DNA of 64,000 nt from Saccharibacillus sp. O23. GTDB taxonomy: Bacteria > Bacillota > Bacilli > Paenibacillales > Paenibacillaceae. The notes under the pieces were generated by a model. That model ran no database searches. It saw nothing but the letters and a program-made list of their open reading frames with translations, and was not told the origin of the DNA. This document shows positions 57,308 to 64,000 of the stretch, one piece after another. The stretch lies in contig NZ_NJDE01000018.1 of assembly GCF_002205895.1 (NCBI RefSeq), positions 1-64,000 of the forward strand. Direction: 5' to 3'. Both the position numbers and the translations under genes were made by a program. How positions within the stretch are numbered: position 1 is the first letter of the stretch; every line of letters begins with the position of its first letter.

Positions 57308-58600
57308 TTACCCTACGATATTGACGTTCACGTCCGAGATGAACGAACTGACGTTGATCTTGATCCGCTTCGCGCACTCGTCGTAATTATACGTCTCGTC
57401 GACGCCGCCGACCATGCCGGTCCGTCTGTTGCCCAAGATATTCTGGTCGCCGAGGAACGAACTGCTGTGCACCTTGACGCCGACTTCCGGATCGTTCGGC
57501 ATATAGATCACCACGTCGCCGATAAAGCTCGATACGTTGATCTTCGTCGTGCCGTAAGGAATCTGCGCTTTGGTCAGATCGATGACGGTATCGCCGATAA
57601 AGTGGGACACGTTCATCGGTTTGAGCCGGAAATAATCGCGGCCGATATAATAATCCCCGATGAAGCTCGATTCGTTGACCATTTTTTCTTTCTTTTCTTT
57701 GTCGGCCTGCTGACGCGCTTTCTTCATCGCTTCGCGGTCGTAACCGCCGAACCGGTAATTAGAATCTTCGCCGCATCCGTCGTAAAACCTGCCTCCGTCC
57801 GCAAAATCTTCCGGGAACGGATCTTTTTCGAGCGAAATTTTGCTTTTGCCGTGACCGTGTTTTTCATGGTCGCTTTTCATCGATTTCTTCAGATCTTTCA
57901 TCGCGCTGTCGACTTCGCTTTTCACTTCGTCCGCAATACGGGAAAAGTCGATCTTGCGAACCTGGTCGGCCGTTTGCTTGCCGATATCGCGAGCCATGTC
58001 CCCGATTTTCTGGAATTCGGACGAAGAAGGCTTGCCGTCGCGTCCGCCGGATTCGCGCTCCGGATCTTCCGGCTTCCATTCGTAACGGCTGCGTTCTTCT
58101 TCTCGGGACTGCTTGCGATCCGCTTCGGTCTGATCTTTTTCCAGATTCACGAACATCCGATCGAGCGGGGATTCCAGCGGTTCGATCGGAGCCGGAGGAA
58201 CCGGAGGCGTCGGCGGGTAGTTCTTATTGTACATGTCTTCCGGACTCTCCTTTTGAGCCGGCGGGTATACCGGCGAACGTTTAGGTTTGACCAGCGCGTA
58301 GATGCCGCCGAAGATCAGCGCCGCCGGGAACAGGAACTTGAAGAATTCGCCCGGGCTGATCACGTCGATGCCCAGATTGCGCGCTTGGAAATATCCGCCG
58401 ATCACGACCATGATCACGTTGCCGATCGCGCTCGAACTGTGTTTTTTCATGCCGAGCAGCTGCGAGAGGCCGATCATGATCAAGATGCTCGGCCAGAACG
58501 TGCGAATCAGGTCTCCGATGCTAAAGGTAACGTAGCCGAGCTGATAGGCGAGAAAGATGCCTCCGATCGCGATCAGCCACAATGCTCCACTTTTTTTCAT
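57308..58600 (-). CDS. liaF: LiaF-type cell-wall stress inhibitor protein, extended form
   Basis: A 430-residue protein. Four hydrophobic helices (about 1-105), a highly charged linker of some 190 residues (about 110-300), then a beta-solenoid domain built from five SFIGD-like repeats (SSFIGD, SHFIGD, SSFIGD, SSFLGD, SSFISD). In B. subtilis LiaF (about 240 residues) inhibits LiaRS until envelope damage occurs. The inserted linker makes this form much longer. First gene of liaFSR; GGAGGAG precedes the ATG. Confidence 0.88.
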   Translation of the reverse strand: MKKSGALWLIAIGGIFLAYQLGYVTFSIGDLIRTFWPSILIMIGLSQLLGMKKHSSSAIGNVIMVVIGGYFQARNLGIDVISPGEFFKFLFPAALIFGGIYALVKPKRSPVYPPAQKESPEDMYNKNYPPTPPVPPAPIEPLESPLDRMFVNLEKDQTEADRKQSREEERSRYEWKPEDPERESGGRDGKPSSSEFQKIGDMARDIGKQTADQVRKIDFSRIADEVKSEVDSAMKDLKKSMKSDHEKHGHGKSKISLEKDPFPEDFADGGRFYDGCGEDSNYRFGGYDREAMKKARQQADKEKKEKMVNESSFIGDYYIGRDYFRLKPMNVSHFIGDTVIDLTKAQIPYGTTKINVSSFIGDVVIYMPNDPEVGVKVHSSSFLGDQNILGNRRTGMVGGVDETYNYDECAKRIKINVSSFISDVNVNIVG

Positions 58601-58673
58601 TAGGCTCTCCTCCTCGTATATAGGCCGGACACCGCGATTCGGGCGTTCCGGGTACGATCTTTATCCTGCTTTC

Positions 58674-58718
58674 AGTGTACCGGAATCGCTCTGCGGGCAA
58701 AAGCGGCGCGGGAATGAA
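58674..58718 (-). promoter_or_regulatory. liaF promoter with upstream 18-bp motif
   Basis: On the minus strand, motif TTCATTCCCGCGCCGCTT (58701-58718), exactly 21 bases, then -10-like TACACT (58674-58679) and GAAA. The -35 is poor, as expected for an activated promoter. Confidence 0.5.
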
Positions 58719-58720
58719 AA

Positions 58721-58746
58721 CCGCCTCGGTCTCGAGACCGAGACGG
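58721..58746 (-). terminator. Terminator of the small basic ORF
   Basis: CCGTCTCGGTCTCGAGACCG..GGCGG is an almost perfect palindrome, followed on the minus strand by TTTTCATT, 28 bp past the ORF stop. Confidence 0.65.
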
Positions 58747-58773
58747 CTTCGCCGACCCGCTCGCGGCGCGGCT

Positions 58774-58974
58774 TCAGAAAAGCAATCTTCGGGAGTCGAG
58801 CGCCCATTCCTCGTTCAATTCGCGCCGATCGTTCATCCTTCTCTCGCCTGCTCCCGTTCGCAGTTCTTTTACCCGCCGAGCGGCGAGTCCCGCCGCGCGG
58901 GTTTCTTTTTCCGCCCCTTGTCCGAACAGCCGGCCGTAGGCCTCCTTCAGCAATCTTTTCACTTTGCGCTTCAT
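58774..58974 (-). CDS. Small basic protein, 66 aa
   Basis: A possible gene for a 66-residue, very basic protein (MKRKVKRLLKEAYGRL start, many Arg). Support: GGAGG nine bases before the ATG, a terminator just after the stop, and a promoter whose upstream motif and spacing match those of liaF. No family is recognised. The start could form a basic amphipathic helix, so membrane or nucleic-acid binding is conceivable, but this is inference. Confidence 0.45.
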   Translation of the reverse strand: MKRKVKRLLKEAYGRLFGQGAEKETRAAGLAARRVKELRTGAGERRMNDRRELNEEWALDSRRLLF

Positions 58975-59003
58975 CCTTCCGCGCCTCCTCTTCGTTTTTT
59001 TTC

Positions 59004-59048
59004 AGTATGACGCAGAATCGCATCGCCTATAAGCGGCGCGGGAATGAA
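59004..59048 (-). promoter_or_regulatory. Promoter of the small basic ORF with the same 18-bp motif
   Basis: TTCATTCCCGCGCCGCTT (59031-59048), exactly 21 bases, then CATACT (59004-59009) and GAAA. Motif, spacing and flank repeat those of liaF, 330 bp away. Confidence 0.5.
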
Positions 59049-59220
59049 TTCCGGTTACGGCTTCGGAGCGAACTTGCGGCAGGGCCGGAAGAGGAGCCGG
59101 CTCGGTCTTGGGGCGGAGATGCGCGGTCGGCTGCGGCTGACGAAGGATCGCGAAGCGGTGAGAGTACGGCAAAAGACCGTTCCCCGAAAGGAACGGTCTT
59201 AGGCTGCGCCCGACGATGAT

Positions 59221-61158
59221 TTAGATCTTGCGCGTGCGGATTTCTTCTTGCAGCAGCGCGATCACTTCGTCCAGCGGCTTGGCGCCCAGGTCGCCTTCGC
59301 CGCGTTTGCGGACGGAGACGCCGCCGGCTTCTTTCTCGTTCTCGCCCACGACGAACATGTACGGCGATTTCTCGAGCTGCGCTTCGCGGATCTTGTAACC
59401 GAGCTTCTCGTTGCGCACGTCGGTCTCTACGCGGATGCCGGCTTCTCTGAGCTTGTCGGCGACCTGCTCGGCGTATTCGTTGTAGTTGCCCGATACCGGA
59501 ATGATCTTCGCCTGCATCGGCGACAACCACAGCGGCAGATTGCCCGCGAAGTTCTCCAGCAGGAAGGCCGTAAAGCGTTCCATGGTGCTGATGATGCCGC
59601 GATGAATGACGACCGGACGGTGTTTCTGGCCGTCGTCGCCGACGTATTCCAGTTCGAAACGTTCAGGCAGCAGGAAGTCGAGCTGCGCGGTCGACAGCGT
59701 TTCTTCTTTGCCCAGCGCCGTTTTGATCTGCACGTCGAGCTTCGGTCCGTAGAACGCGGCTTCGCCTTCCGCTTCGTAGAACGGCAGGTCGAGTTCTTCC
59801 ACGACTTCGCGCAGCATGCGTTGGGACATCTCCCACATCTCGTCGTTCTGGAAGTATTTCTCCGTATCCTGCGGATCGCGGTACGACAGACGGAAGCGGT
59901 AGCTGTCGATGCCGAAATCTTCGTAGACTTTGGCGATCAGTTTCACGACGCGGCCGAATTCTTCTTTGATCTGATCCGGGCGGCAGAAGATATGCGCGTC
60001 GTTCAGCGTCATCGCGCGAACGCGGTGGAAGCCGGTCAGCGCGCCCGACATCTCGTAGCGGTGCATCAAGCCGAGTTCCGCGATCCGGATCGGCAGTTCG
60101 CGGTAACTGTGCATGTCGCTCTTGTACACCATCATATGATGCGGACAGTTCATCGGACGCAGAACCAGCGATTCGTTGTCCAGTTCCATCGGCGGGAACA
60201 TGTCTTCTTGATAATGATCCCAGTGGCCGGACGTTTTATACAGCTCGACGTTGCCCATGACCGGCGTATAAACGTGCTGGTAACCCAAGCTTTCTTCCAG
60301 ATCCACGATGTAACGCTCCAGCGTGCGGCGCAGTCTCGCGCCGTTCGGCAGCCAGATCGGCAGGCCTTGACCGACCAGATTGTTGAACGTGAACATTTTC
60401 AGGTCTTTGCCGAGCTTGCGGTGATCGCGTTTTTTCGCTTCTTCGAGGAAATGCAGATGCTCGTCCAGTTCGGCTTTTTTGAAGAAGGCCGTACCGTAGA
60501 TGCGCTGCAGCATTTTGTTTTTGCTGTCGCCGCGCCAGTAAGCGCCGGCCACGCTCAGCAGTTTGAAGACCTTGAGTTTGCCGGTCGACGGCACGTGCGG
60601 TCCGCGGCAGAGGTCGAAGAATTCGCCTTGATCGTAGATCGTGATCGCGGAATCTTCCGGCAGCGCTTCGATCAACTCGACTTTGTACGGGTCGCCCAGC
60701 TCGCCGAAGATCTTAAGCGCTTCTTCGCGGCTGACTTCGCGGCGCGTGATCGGCAGGTTCTCGCCGACGATGCGTTCCATTTCCTTCTCGATCTTCTGAA
60801 GGTCTTCTGGATTGAGGCCGTGTTCCAGATCCATGTCGTAGTAGAAGCCGTCTTCGATGACCGGACCAACGCCCAGATGCACTTCTTTCGTGCCGAACAG
60901 ACGACGAACCGCCTGCGCGGTCAAGTGGGCCGTACTGTGGCGAACCACTTCGAGACCTTCCGGCGAACCCGGCATGACGATTTCGATCGCGGCGCCGTTC
61001 TCGAGCTTCGTCGACAGGTCGACCACGATGCCGTTCTGTTTGCCCGCGAGCGCGTTCTTGCGCAGGCTGCTGCTGATGGAAGCCGCAACGTCTTCGATCG
61101 TGCTGCCTTCCGCGTATTCCCGGACGGAGCCGTCCGGCAGGCTGATAGAGATAGCCAT
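59221..61158 (-). CDS. thrS: Threonine--tRNA ligase
   Basis: A 645-residue class II aminoacyl-tRNA synthetase. It has the TGS domain (1-62), the editing domain with HSTAHL, the catalytic core ([25 protein letters not shown]) and the anticodon-binding domain (about 535-640). ATG 61158 follows AAGGAGGA; the longer frame runs through the T-box leader and is not translated. Confidence 0.97.
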   Translation of the reverse strand: MAISISLPDGSVREYAEGSTIEDVAASISSSLRKNALAGKQNGIVVDLSTKLENGAAIEIVMPGSPEGLEVVRHSTAHLTAQAVRRLFGTKEVHLGVGPVIEDGFYYDMDLEHGLNPEDLQKIEKEMERIVGENLPITRREVSREEALKIFGELGDPYKVELIEALPEDSAITIYDQGEFFDLCRGPHVPSTGKLKVFKLLSVAGAYWRGDSKNKMLQRIYGTAFFKKAELDEHLHFLEEAKKRDHRKLGKDLKMFTFNNLVGQGLPIWLPNGARLRRTLERYIVDLEESLGYQHVYTPVMGNVELYKTSGHWDHYQEDMFPPMELDNESLVLRPMNCPHHMMVYKSDMHSYRELPIRIAELGLMHRYEMSGALTGFHRVRAMTLNDAHIFCRPDQIKEEFGRVVKLIAKVYEDFGIDSYRFRLSYRDPQDTEKYFQNDEMWEMSQRMLREVVEELDLPFYEAEGEAAFYGPKLDVQIKTALGKEETLSTAQLDFLLPERFELEYVGDDGQKHRPVVIHRGIISTMERFTAFLLENFAGNLPLWLSPMQAKIIPVSGNYNEYAEQVADKLREAGIRVETDVRNEKLGYKIREAQLEKSPYMFVVGENEKEAGGVSVRKRGEGDLGAKPLDEVIALLQEEIRTRKI

Positions 61159-61204
61159 GATCAAAATTCCTCCTTCGATGTTGGGAAAATAAGTCGCGAG
61201 AGCG

Positions 61205-61430
61205 AACGCAAAAAAACGCCCGTCCCGCGAAGGGACGAGCGTTATGCCCGTGGTTCCACCCTGATTCGGCTCCGGTCCGCGCGGCGGTCGATAGACCTCG
61301 TACCTTGTCAACATTAAAGGTACTGGCGGGACGGTAAGCCCTCATTGTGCACGTCAATAACGGAAGTGCGTTCCGGCGTTCTCTACTGACCGATCGCTTC
61401 GCGATCGGGTTCGAAAACGCAGCTCGGAAG
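61205..61430 (-). ncRNA. T-box leader of thrS
   Basis: On the minus strand the T-box sequence AGGGTGGAACCACGGG (61247-61262) is followed by a terminator (61216-61242, ACGCTCGTCCC with GGGACGGGCGT and a T run). Upstream lies the stem I region including AGTAGAGAACG. A threonine codon ACC (61333-61335) is a candidate specifier. Uncharged tRNA-Thr should promote read-through into thrS. The 5' border is uncertain. Confidence 0.9.
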
Positions 61431-61593
61431 GGGTGAATGCAGGCCGGTCCGGAGGAAATTGCAGCCGTCGTTTCCTCTCTCTGGAGCGGTGCCGATTGCC
61501 CGGCATCCATGTCTTCGTCGTTGCTTTTGCTGCTGTTCATTATAAAGCCGCGCTTCGCGGCCGTCAAGACCGCGGGGAGCAAACTCTTTGCGT

Positions 61594-62268
61594 TCAGCCG
61601 AGCAGCAGGTCGGGCAGATCGGCAATGTTCGCGATCACCGCGTCCGCTTCGTCCAATTCTCCCGGTTCGGCAAACTCCGATTCCACCCCGATCACCGGCA
61701 GCCCGGCTTCTTTGGCCGCGTCGATATCCGACTTCCGGTCGCCGACCATCACGATGCGCGTGCCTCCGCTCTGCTTCTTGAGTTCGTTCAACACTTCGCT
61801 TTTGCGCTCGGCGCCTACGCTTCCGGCGCAGAGCTTGTAAGCGATCGAGTCGGCCAATCCGTCCTGCCGCAGCACGTTGGACAGATAATTCTCGCCGCAG
61901 TTGCTGGCCGTCGCCAGTTCGTAAGTCTCGGCCAGTTTACGCAGCAGCTCCGGCACGCCCGGTAGCGTAAACGAGCGTTCGCGCATTTTATCGTTCAGCA
62001 GATCGTCGTGCAGCTTTTTGTATTCGCGGTGTTTGGCTTCGGGCATATCGGGAGCGACTTTTTTCCAAGCTTCTTCTCCGATCATCCCGAAAGTGGAATA
62101 GACCTCTTCTTTGGACGGCTGTTTTTTCGCGTCGCCGTTTTCGATCGCTTTCTCGAACACCTGCCGATAGACCTCCAGCATCGCTTCCGAGGTATCGATC
62201 AGCGTGCCGTCCAGGTCGAATGCGACCACTTCGATGTTCGCCTTGTCGAATCGCTTTTCTTTTTCCAT
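61594..62268 (-). CDS. HAD-family hydrolase
   Basis: A 224-residue HAD phosphatase. Motif I is FDLDGTLIDTSEAM (near 17), motif II TASN, the motif III Lys lies in AERKSEVL and motif IV is GDRKSDIDAA. A four-helix cap sits after motif I. It is only distantly like the HAD protein at 5489-6181. The ATG at 62268 has AGGAGG 11 bases upstream. The substrate is unknown. Confidence 0.87.
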   Translation of the reverse strand: MEKEKRFDKANIEVVAFDLDGTLIDTSEAMLEVYRQVFEKAIENGDAKKQPSKEEVYSTFGMIGEEAWKKVAPDMPEAKHREYKKLHDDLLNDKMRERSFTLPGVPELLRKLAETYELATASNCGENYLSNVLRQDGLADSIAYKLCAGSVGAERKSEVLNELKKQSGGTRIVMVGDRKSDIDAAKEAGLPVIGVESEFAEPGELDEADAVIANIADLPDLLLG

Positions 62269-62474
62269 TTTTACCGCATCCTCCTGTCTTCTTATGTTCG
62301 TATGCACAGTGTCCATTCTTTCTTATTACCCCGTTTCTCGGAAACACTCGCGTTTCCCGAATTTGGAAGCCGCGGTTTTTCATAAAATCAGGCAGGATTC
62401 CGCGTACCTGTCGCGAATACTACATCGTGTACCATCCTATTCCACGGCGCAAAGCCGACCATAAGGAGGATTCC

Positions 62475-64000
62475 ATGCTATCGTTCAAAAAACCTGATGT
62501 CGAGCAGTTTTTCCGTACGTTTGCGATCGAGGATTTTGCGATCAGTCCCGACGAAGGACAGCTCGTGTTCAGCACCAACCTCAGCGGCAAGTTTGATCTG
62601 TGGGCCATGGACCTTCCGAACGCGTTTCCGTATCCGCTTACTTTTAACGGCCAGAGCTGCCAAGCGATCCGATACGACAAACGCGGGCGATTCCTTGTCG
62701 TCGGGTTCGACCGGGACGGCGACGAGAACTCCCAGCTTTACGCGCTTCAGCCGCAGGGAGGCGAGCTGCTTCCGCTGTGCGTGAAAGAAGGCCACCGCCA
62801 TATGGGGCCGATCCTGTCGGAAGACGGCAAACGCCTCTATTATACGTCGACCAAAGAAGACGCGACCTACCTCAGCGCGCTCTGCTGCGATCTGACGACG
62901 GGTCAGGAAGTATCGGTGCTGCAAGGTTCCGGCGACGCTTCCGTTTTTCTGGCGGACGTCAGTCCGAAAGAAGAATATTTGGTCTACATCAAACATTTTG
63001 CCAATACTTACGCGCCGGGCTTCGTCTGCTACGGAGACAAACACGTCTCGCTCGATCCGGAAGCGCAAGGCGAATACACGGTCACGGACTGCACGTTCAC
63101 CGGCGACAGCGAGTTGTATTTCCTGACGAATGCCGGAGGCGACTTCACGTATCTGGCGAGCTTCGACGTCAAGACCGAAAGCAAGACCAAACTGCTCGAA
63201 CTCGAAGGCATCGACTTTACGTCCGTCACTTACGATAAAGAACGCAATCAGCTCTACTTGACCGCAAGCAAAGGGGTCAGCGATCATCTCTATACGTACG
63301 ATCTGGAATCCGGCGCGCTCGGCGGCGTGCCGATTCCGGTGGATGTCGTCTCTTCGCTCAAGGTGGCGGAGAGCGGCAATCTGTACATTCTGGGCCGCAG
63401 TTCCGTAAGTCCGACCAACATTTTCAAAAAAGAACGGCTCTCCGAAGAATGGACGCGCTGCACGAACTACGTCGTACCGGGCATCGCGGAAGAAACGCTG
63501 GTACGGCCGGAAGTGCTGAGCTATCCGTCGTTCGACGGGCTGGAGATCGAAGCGCTCTTCTTCCGCGCTCCCGAAGACTCCGCGAACGGGCATACGATTC
63601 TGTGGCCGCACGGCGGACCGCAGGCGGCCGAACGTCTGGCGTTCCGCTCGCTGTTCCAATTCCTCGTCAATCGGGGCTTCAACATCTTCGCGCCGAACTT
63701 CCGGGGATCGACGGGTTACGGCTTGGCTTTCTGCAAGCTCGTCGAAGGCGACTGGGGCGACGGACCGAGATTGGACAATATCGCCGGACTGGACTGGATC
63801 GTGGAAAAAGGCTACGCCGACCGCGACAAACTGCTGCTGATGGGCGGAAGTTTCGGCGGTTACATGGCGCTGCTGCTGCACGGACGCCACGCCGATTATT
63901 TCAAAGCCGTGGTCGATATTTTCGGTCCGAGCGATCTCTTCTCCTTTATCGAATCGGTGCCGGAGCATTGGAAACCGGTCATGAACAAATGGGTCGGCGA
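62475..64000 (+). CDS. S9 family peptidase (prolyl-oligopeptidase type), partial
   Basis: The 5' 508 codons of an alpha/beta-hydrolase peptidase; the frame is open to the end of the window. Residues 10-360 form a beta-propeller (repeats such as ISPDEGQLVFSTN). The catalytic domain begins near 365 with HGGPQ (oxyanion region) and has the nucleophile Ser in GGSFGGYM (near 459). Asp and His of the triad lie beyond the window. AAGGAGG precedes the ATG. No signal peptide, so it likely cleaves peptides in the cytosol. Confidence 0.92.
   Translation, partial: MLSFKKPDVEQFFRTFAIEDFAISPDEGQLVFSTNLSGKFDLWAMDLPNAFPYPLTFNGQSCQAIRYDKRGRFLVVGFDRDGDENSQLYALQPQGGELLPLCVKEGHRHMGPILSEDGKRLYYTSTKEDATYLSALCCDLTTGQEVSVLQGSGDASVFLADVSPKEEYLVYIKHFANTYAPGFVCYGDKHVSLDPEAQGEYTVTDCTFTGDSELYFLTNAGGDFTYLASFDVKTESKTKLLELEGIDFTSVTYDKERNQLYLTASKGVSDHLYTYDLESGALGGVPIPVDVVSSLKVAESGNLYILGRSSVSPTNIFKKERLSEEWTRCTNYVVPGIAEETLVRPEVLSYPSFDGLEIEALFFRAPEDSANGHTILWPHGGPQAAERLAFRSLFQFLVNRGFNIFAPNFRGSTGYGLAFCKLVEGDWGDGPRLDNIAGLDWIVEKGYADRDKLLLMGGSFGGYMALLLHGRHADYFKAVVDIFGPSDLFSFIESVPEHWKPVMNKWVG

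Larger units (their letters stand above)
58601..59220. other. Region between liaF and thrS
   Basis: This 620-bp region holds the liaF promoter, a small basic ORF with its own ribosome site and terminator, and duplicated promoter elements. From 59050 to the thrS stop I see only a small hairpin (CCGTTCC..GGAACGG near 59179-59198), which is probably the thrS terminator. Confidence 0.5.

Noticed and set aside
62478-63968. A 496-codon open frame on the minus strand
   Set aside because: It is the shadow of the plus-strand S9 peptidase, which has a GGAGG site, family motifs and GGSFGGYM.

Overview
The window is a GC-rich chromosomal stretch from a low-copy, spore-former-type Bacillota, most likely family Paenibacillaceae (Saccharibacillus or a GC-rich Paenibacillus). 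The reasons are the gene set (sufCDSUB with SufU, LutABC, YfkAB, a YtoI-like protein next to dnaE, LiaFSR, AbrB-type regulator), strong GGAGG ribosome sites, several TTG/GTG starts, and Bacillus-type control signals (T-box, FMN riboswitch, cre, GlnR/TnrA box, PerR-like box). The genus is an inference. There is no rRNA, tRNA, CRISPR array, insertion sequence or prophage that I can see. It reads as core chromosome, not a mobile island, and most genes lie on the minus strand.

Layout. 1-5.4 kb: dnaE (with an odd, low-complexity C-terminus), a YtoI-like HTH/DRTGG/CBS/hotdog protein and a UPF0342 protein. 5.5-11.5 kb: a HAD phosphatase, a CNNM/CorC membrane protein, the radical SAM protein YfkAB, an HD-GYP protein and a 5'-nucleotidase-like metallophosphatase. 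12-14.5 kb: a second HD-GYP protein and two unknown small proteins. 14.6-19.8 kb: the complete sufCDSUB Fe-S assembly operon behind one strong promoter whose -10 lies inside a PerR-like box. 20-24 kb: Dps with a sigma-B-like promoter, two unknown proteins, DUF423 and DegV proteins. 24-28.7 kb: a PAS histidine kinase, a phospholipase-D-like membrane protein and an esterase. 29-30.3 kb: an EamA transporter behind an FMN riboswitch, so probably a riboflavin importer. 30.6-35.1 kb: acyl-CoA thioesterase, GH2 beta-mannosidase and a LacI-type regulator. 35.2-40 kb: DUF2161 nuclease-like protein, a coiled-coil/phosphodiester-glycosidase pair, AbrB-like regulator, TrmL and SerC. 40-45 kb: a MASE3-type chemoreceptor, GlnA and DAHP synthase.

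45.3-50 kb: aldA and lutABC are divergent and share a 194-bp control region with a perfect cre. Together they could turn lactaldehyde into lactate and then pyruvate. 50-55.4 kb: IspH, a two-component system and an HtrA-type protease, which together look like an envelope-protein quality-control module. 55.6-59 kb: liaFSR, preceded by a small basic ORF whose promoter duplicates the liaF promoter architecture. 59.2-64 kb: thrS under a T-box, a second HAD phosphatase and the 5' part of an S9 family peptidase that runs off the window.

The most unusual points are regulatory: the shared promoter motif of the liaF unit and the small ORF, the PerR-like box on suf, the FMN-riboswitch-controlled EamA transporter, and the cre plus 11-bp repeats between aldA and lutABC. 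I found no clear previously undescribed multi-gene system.
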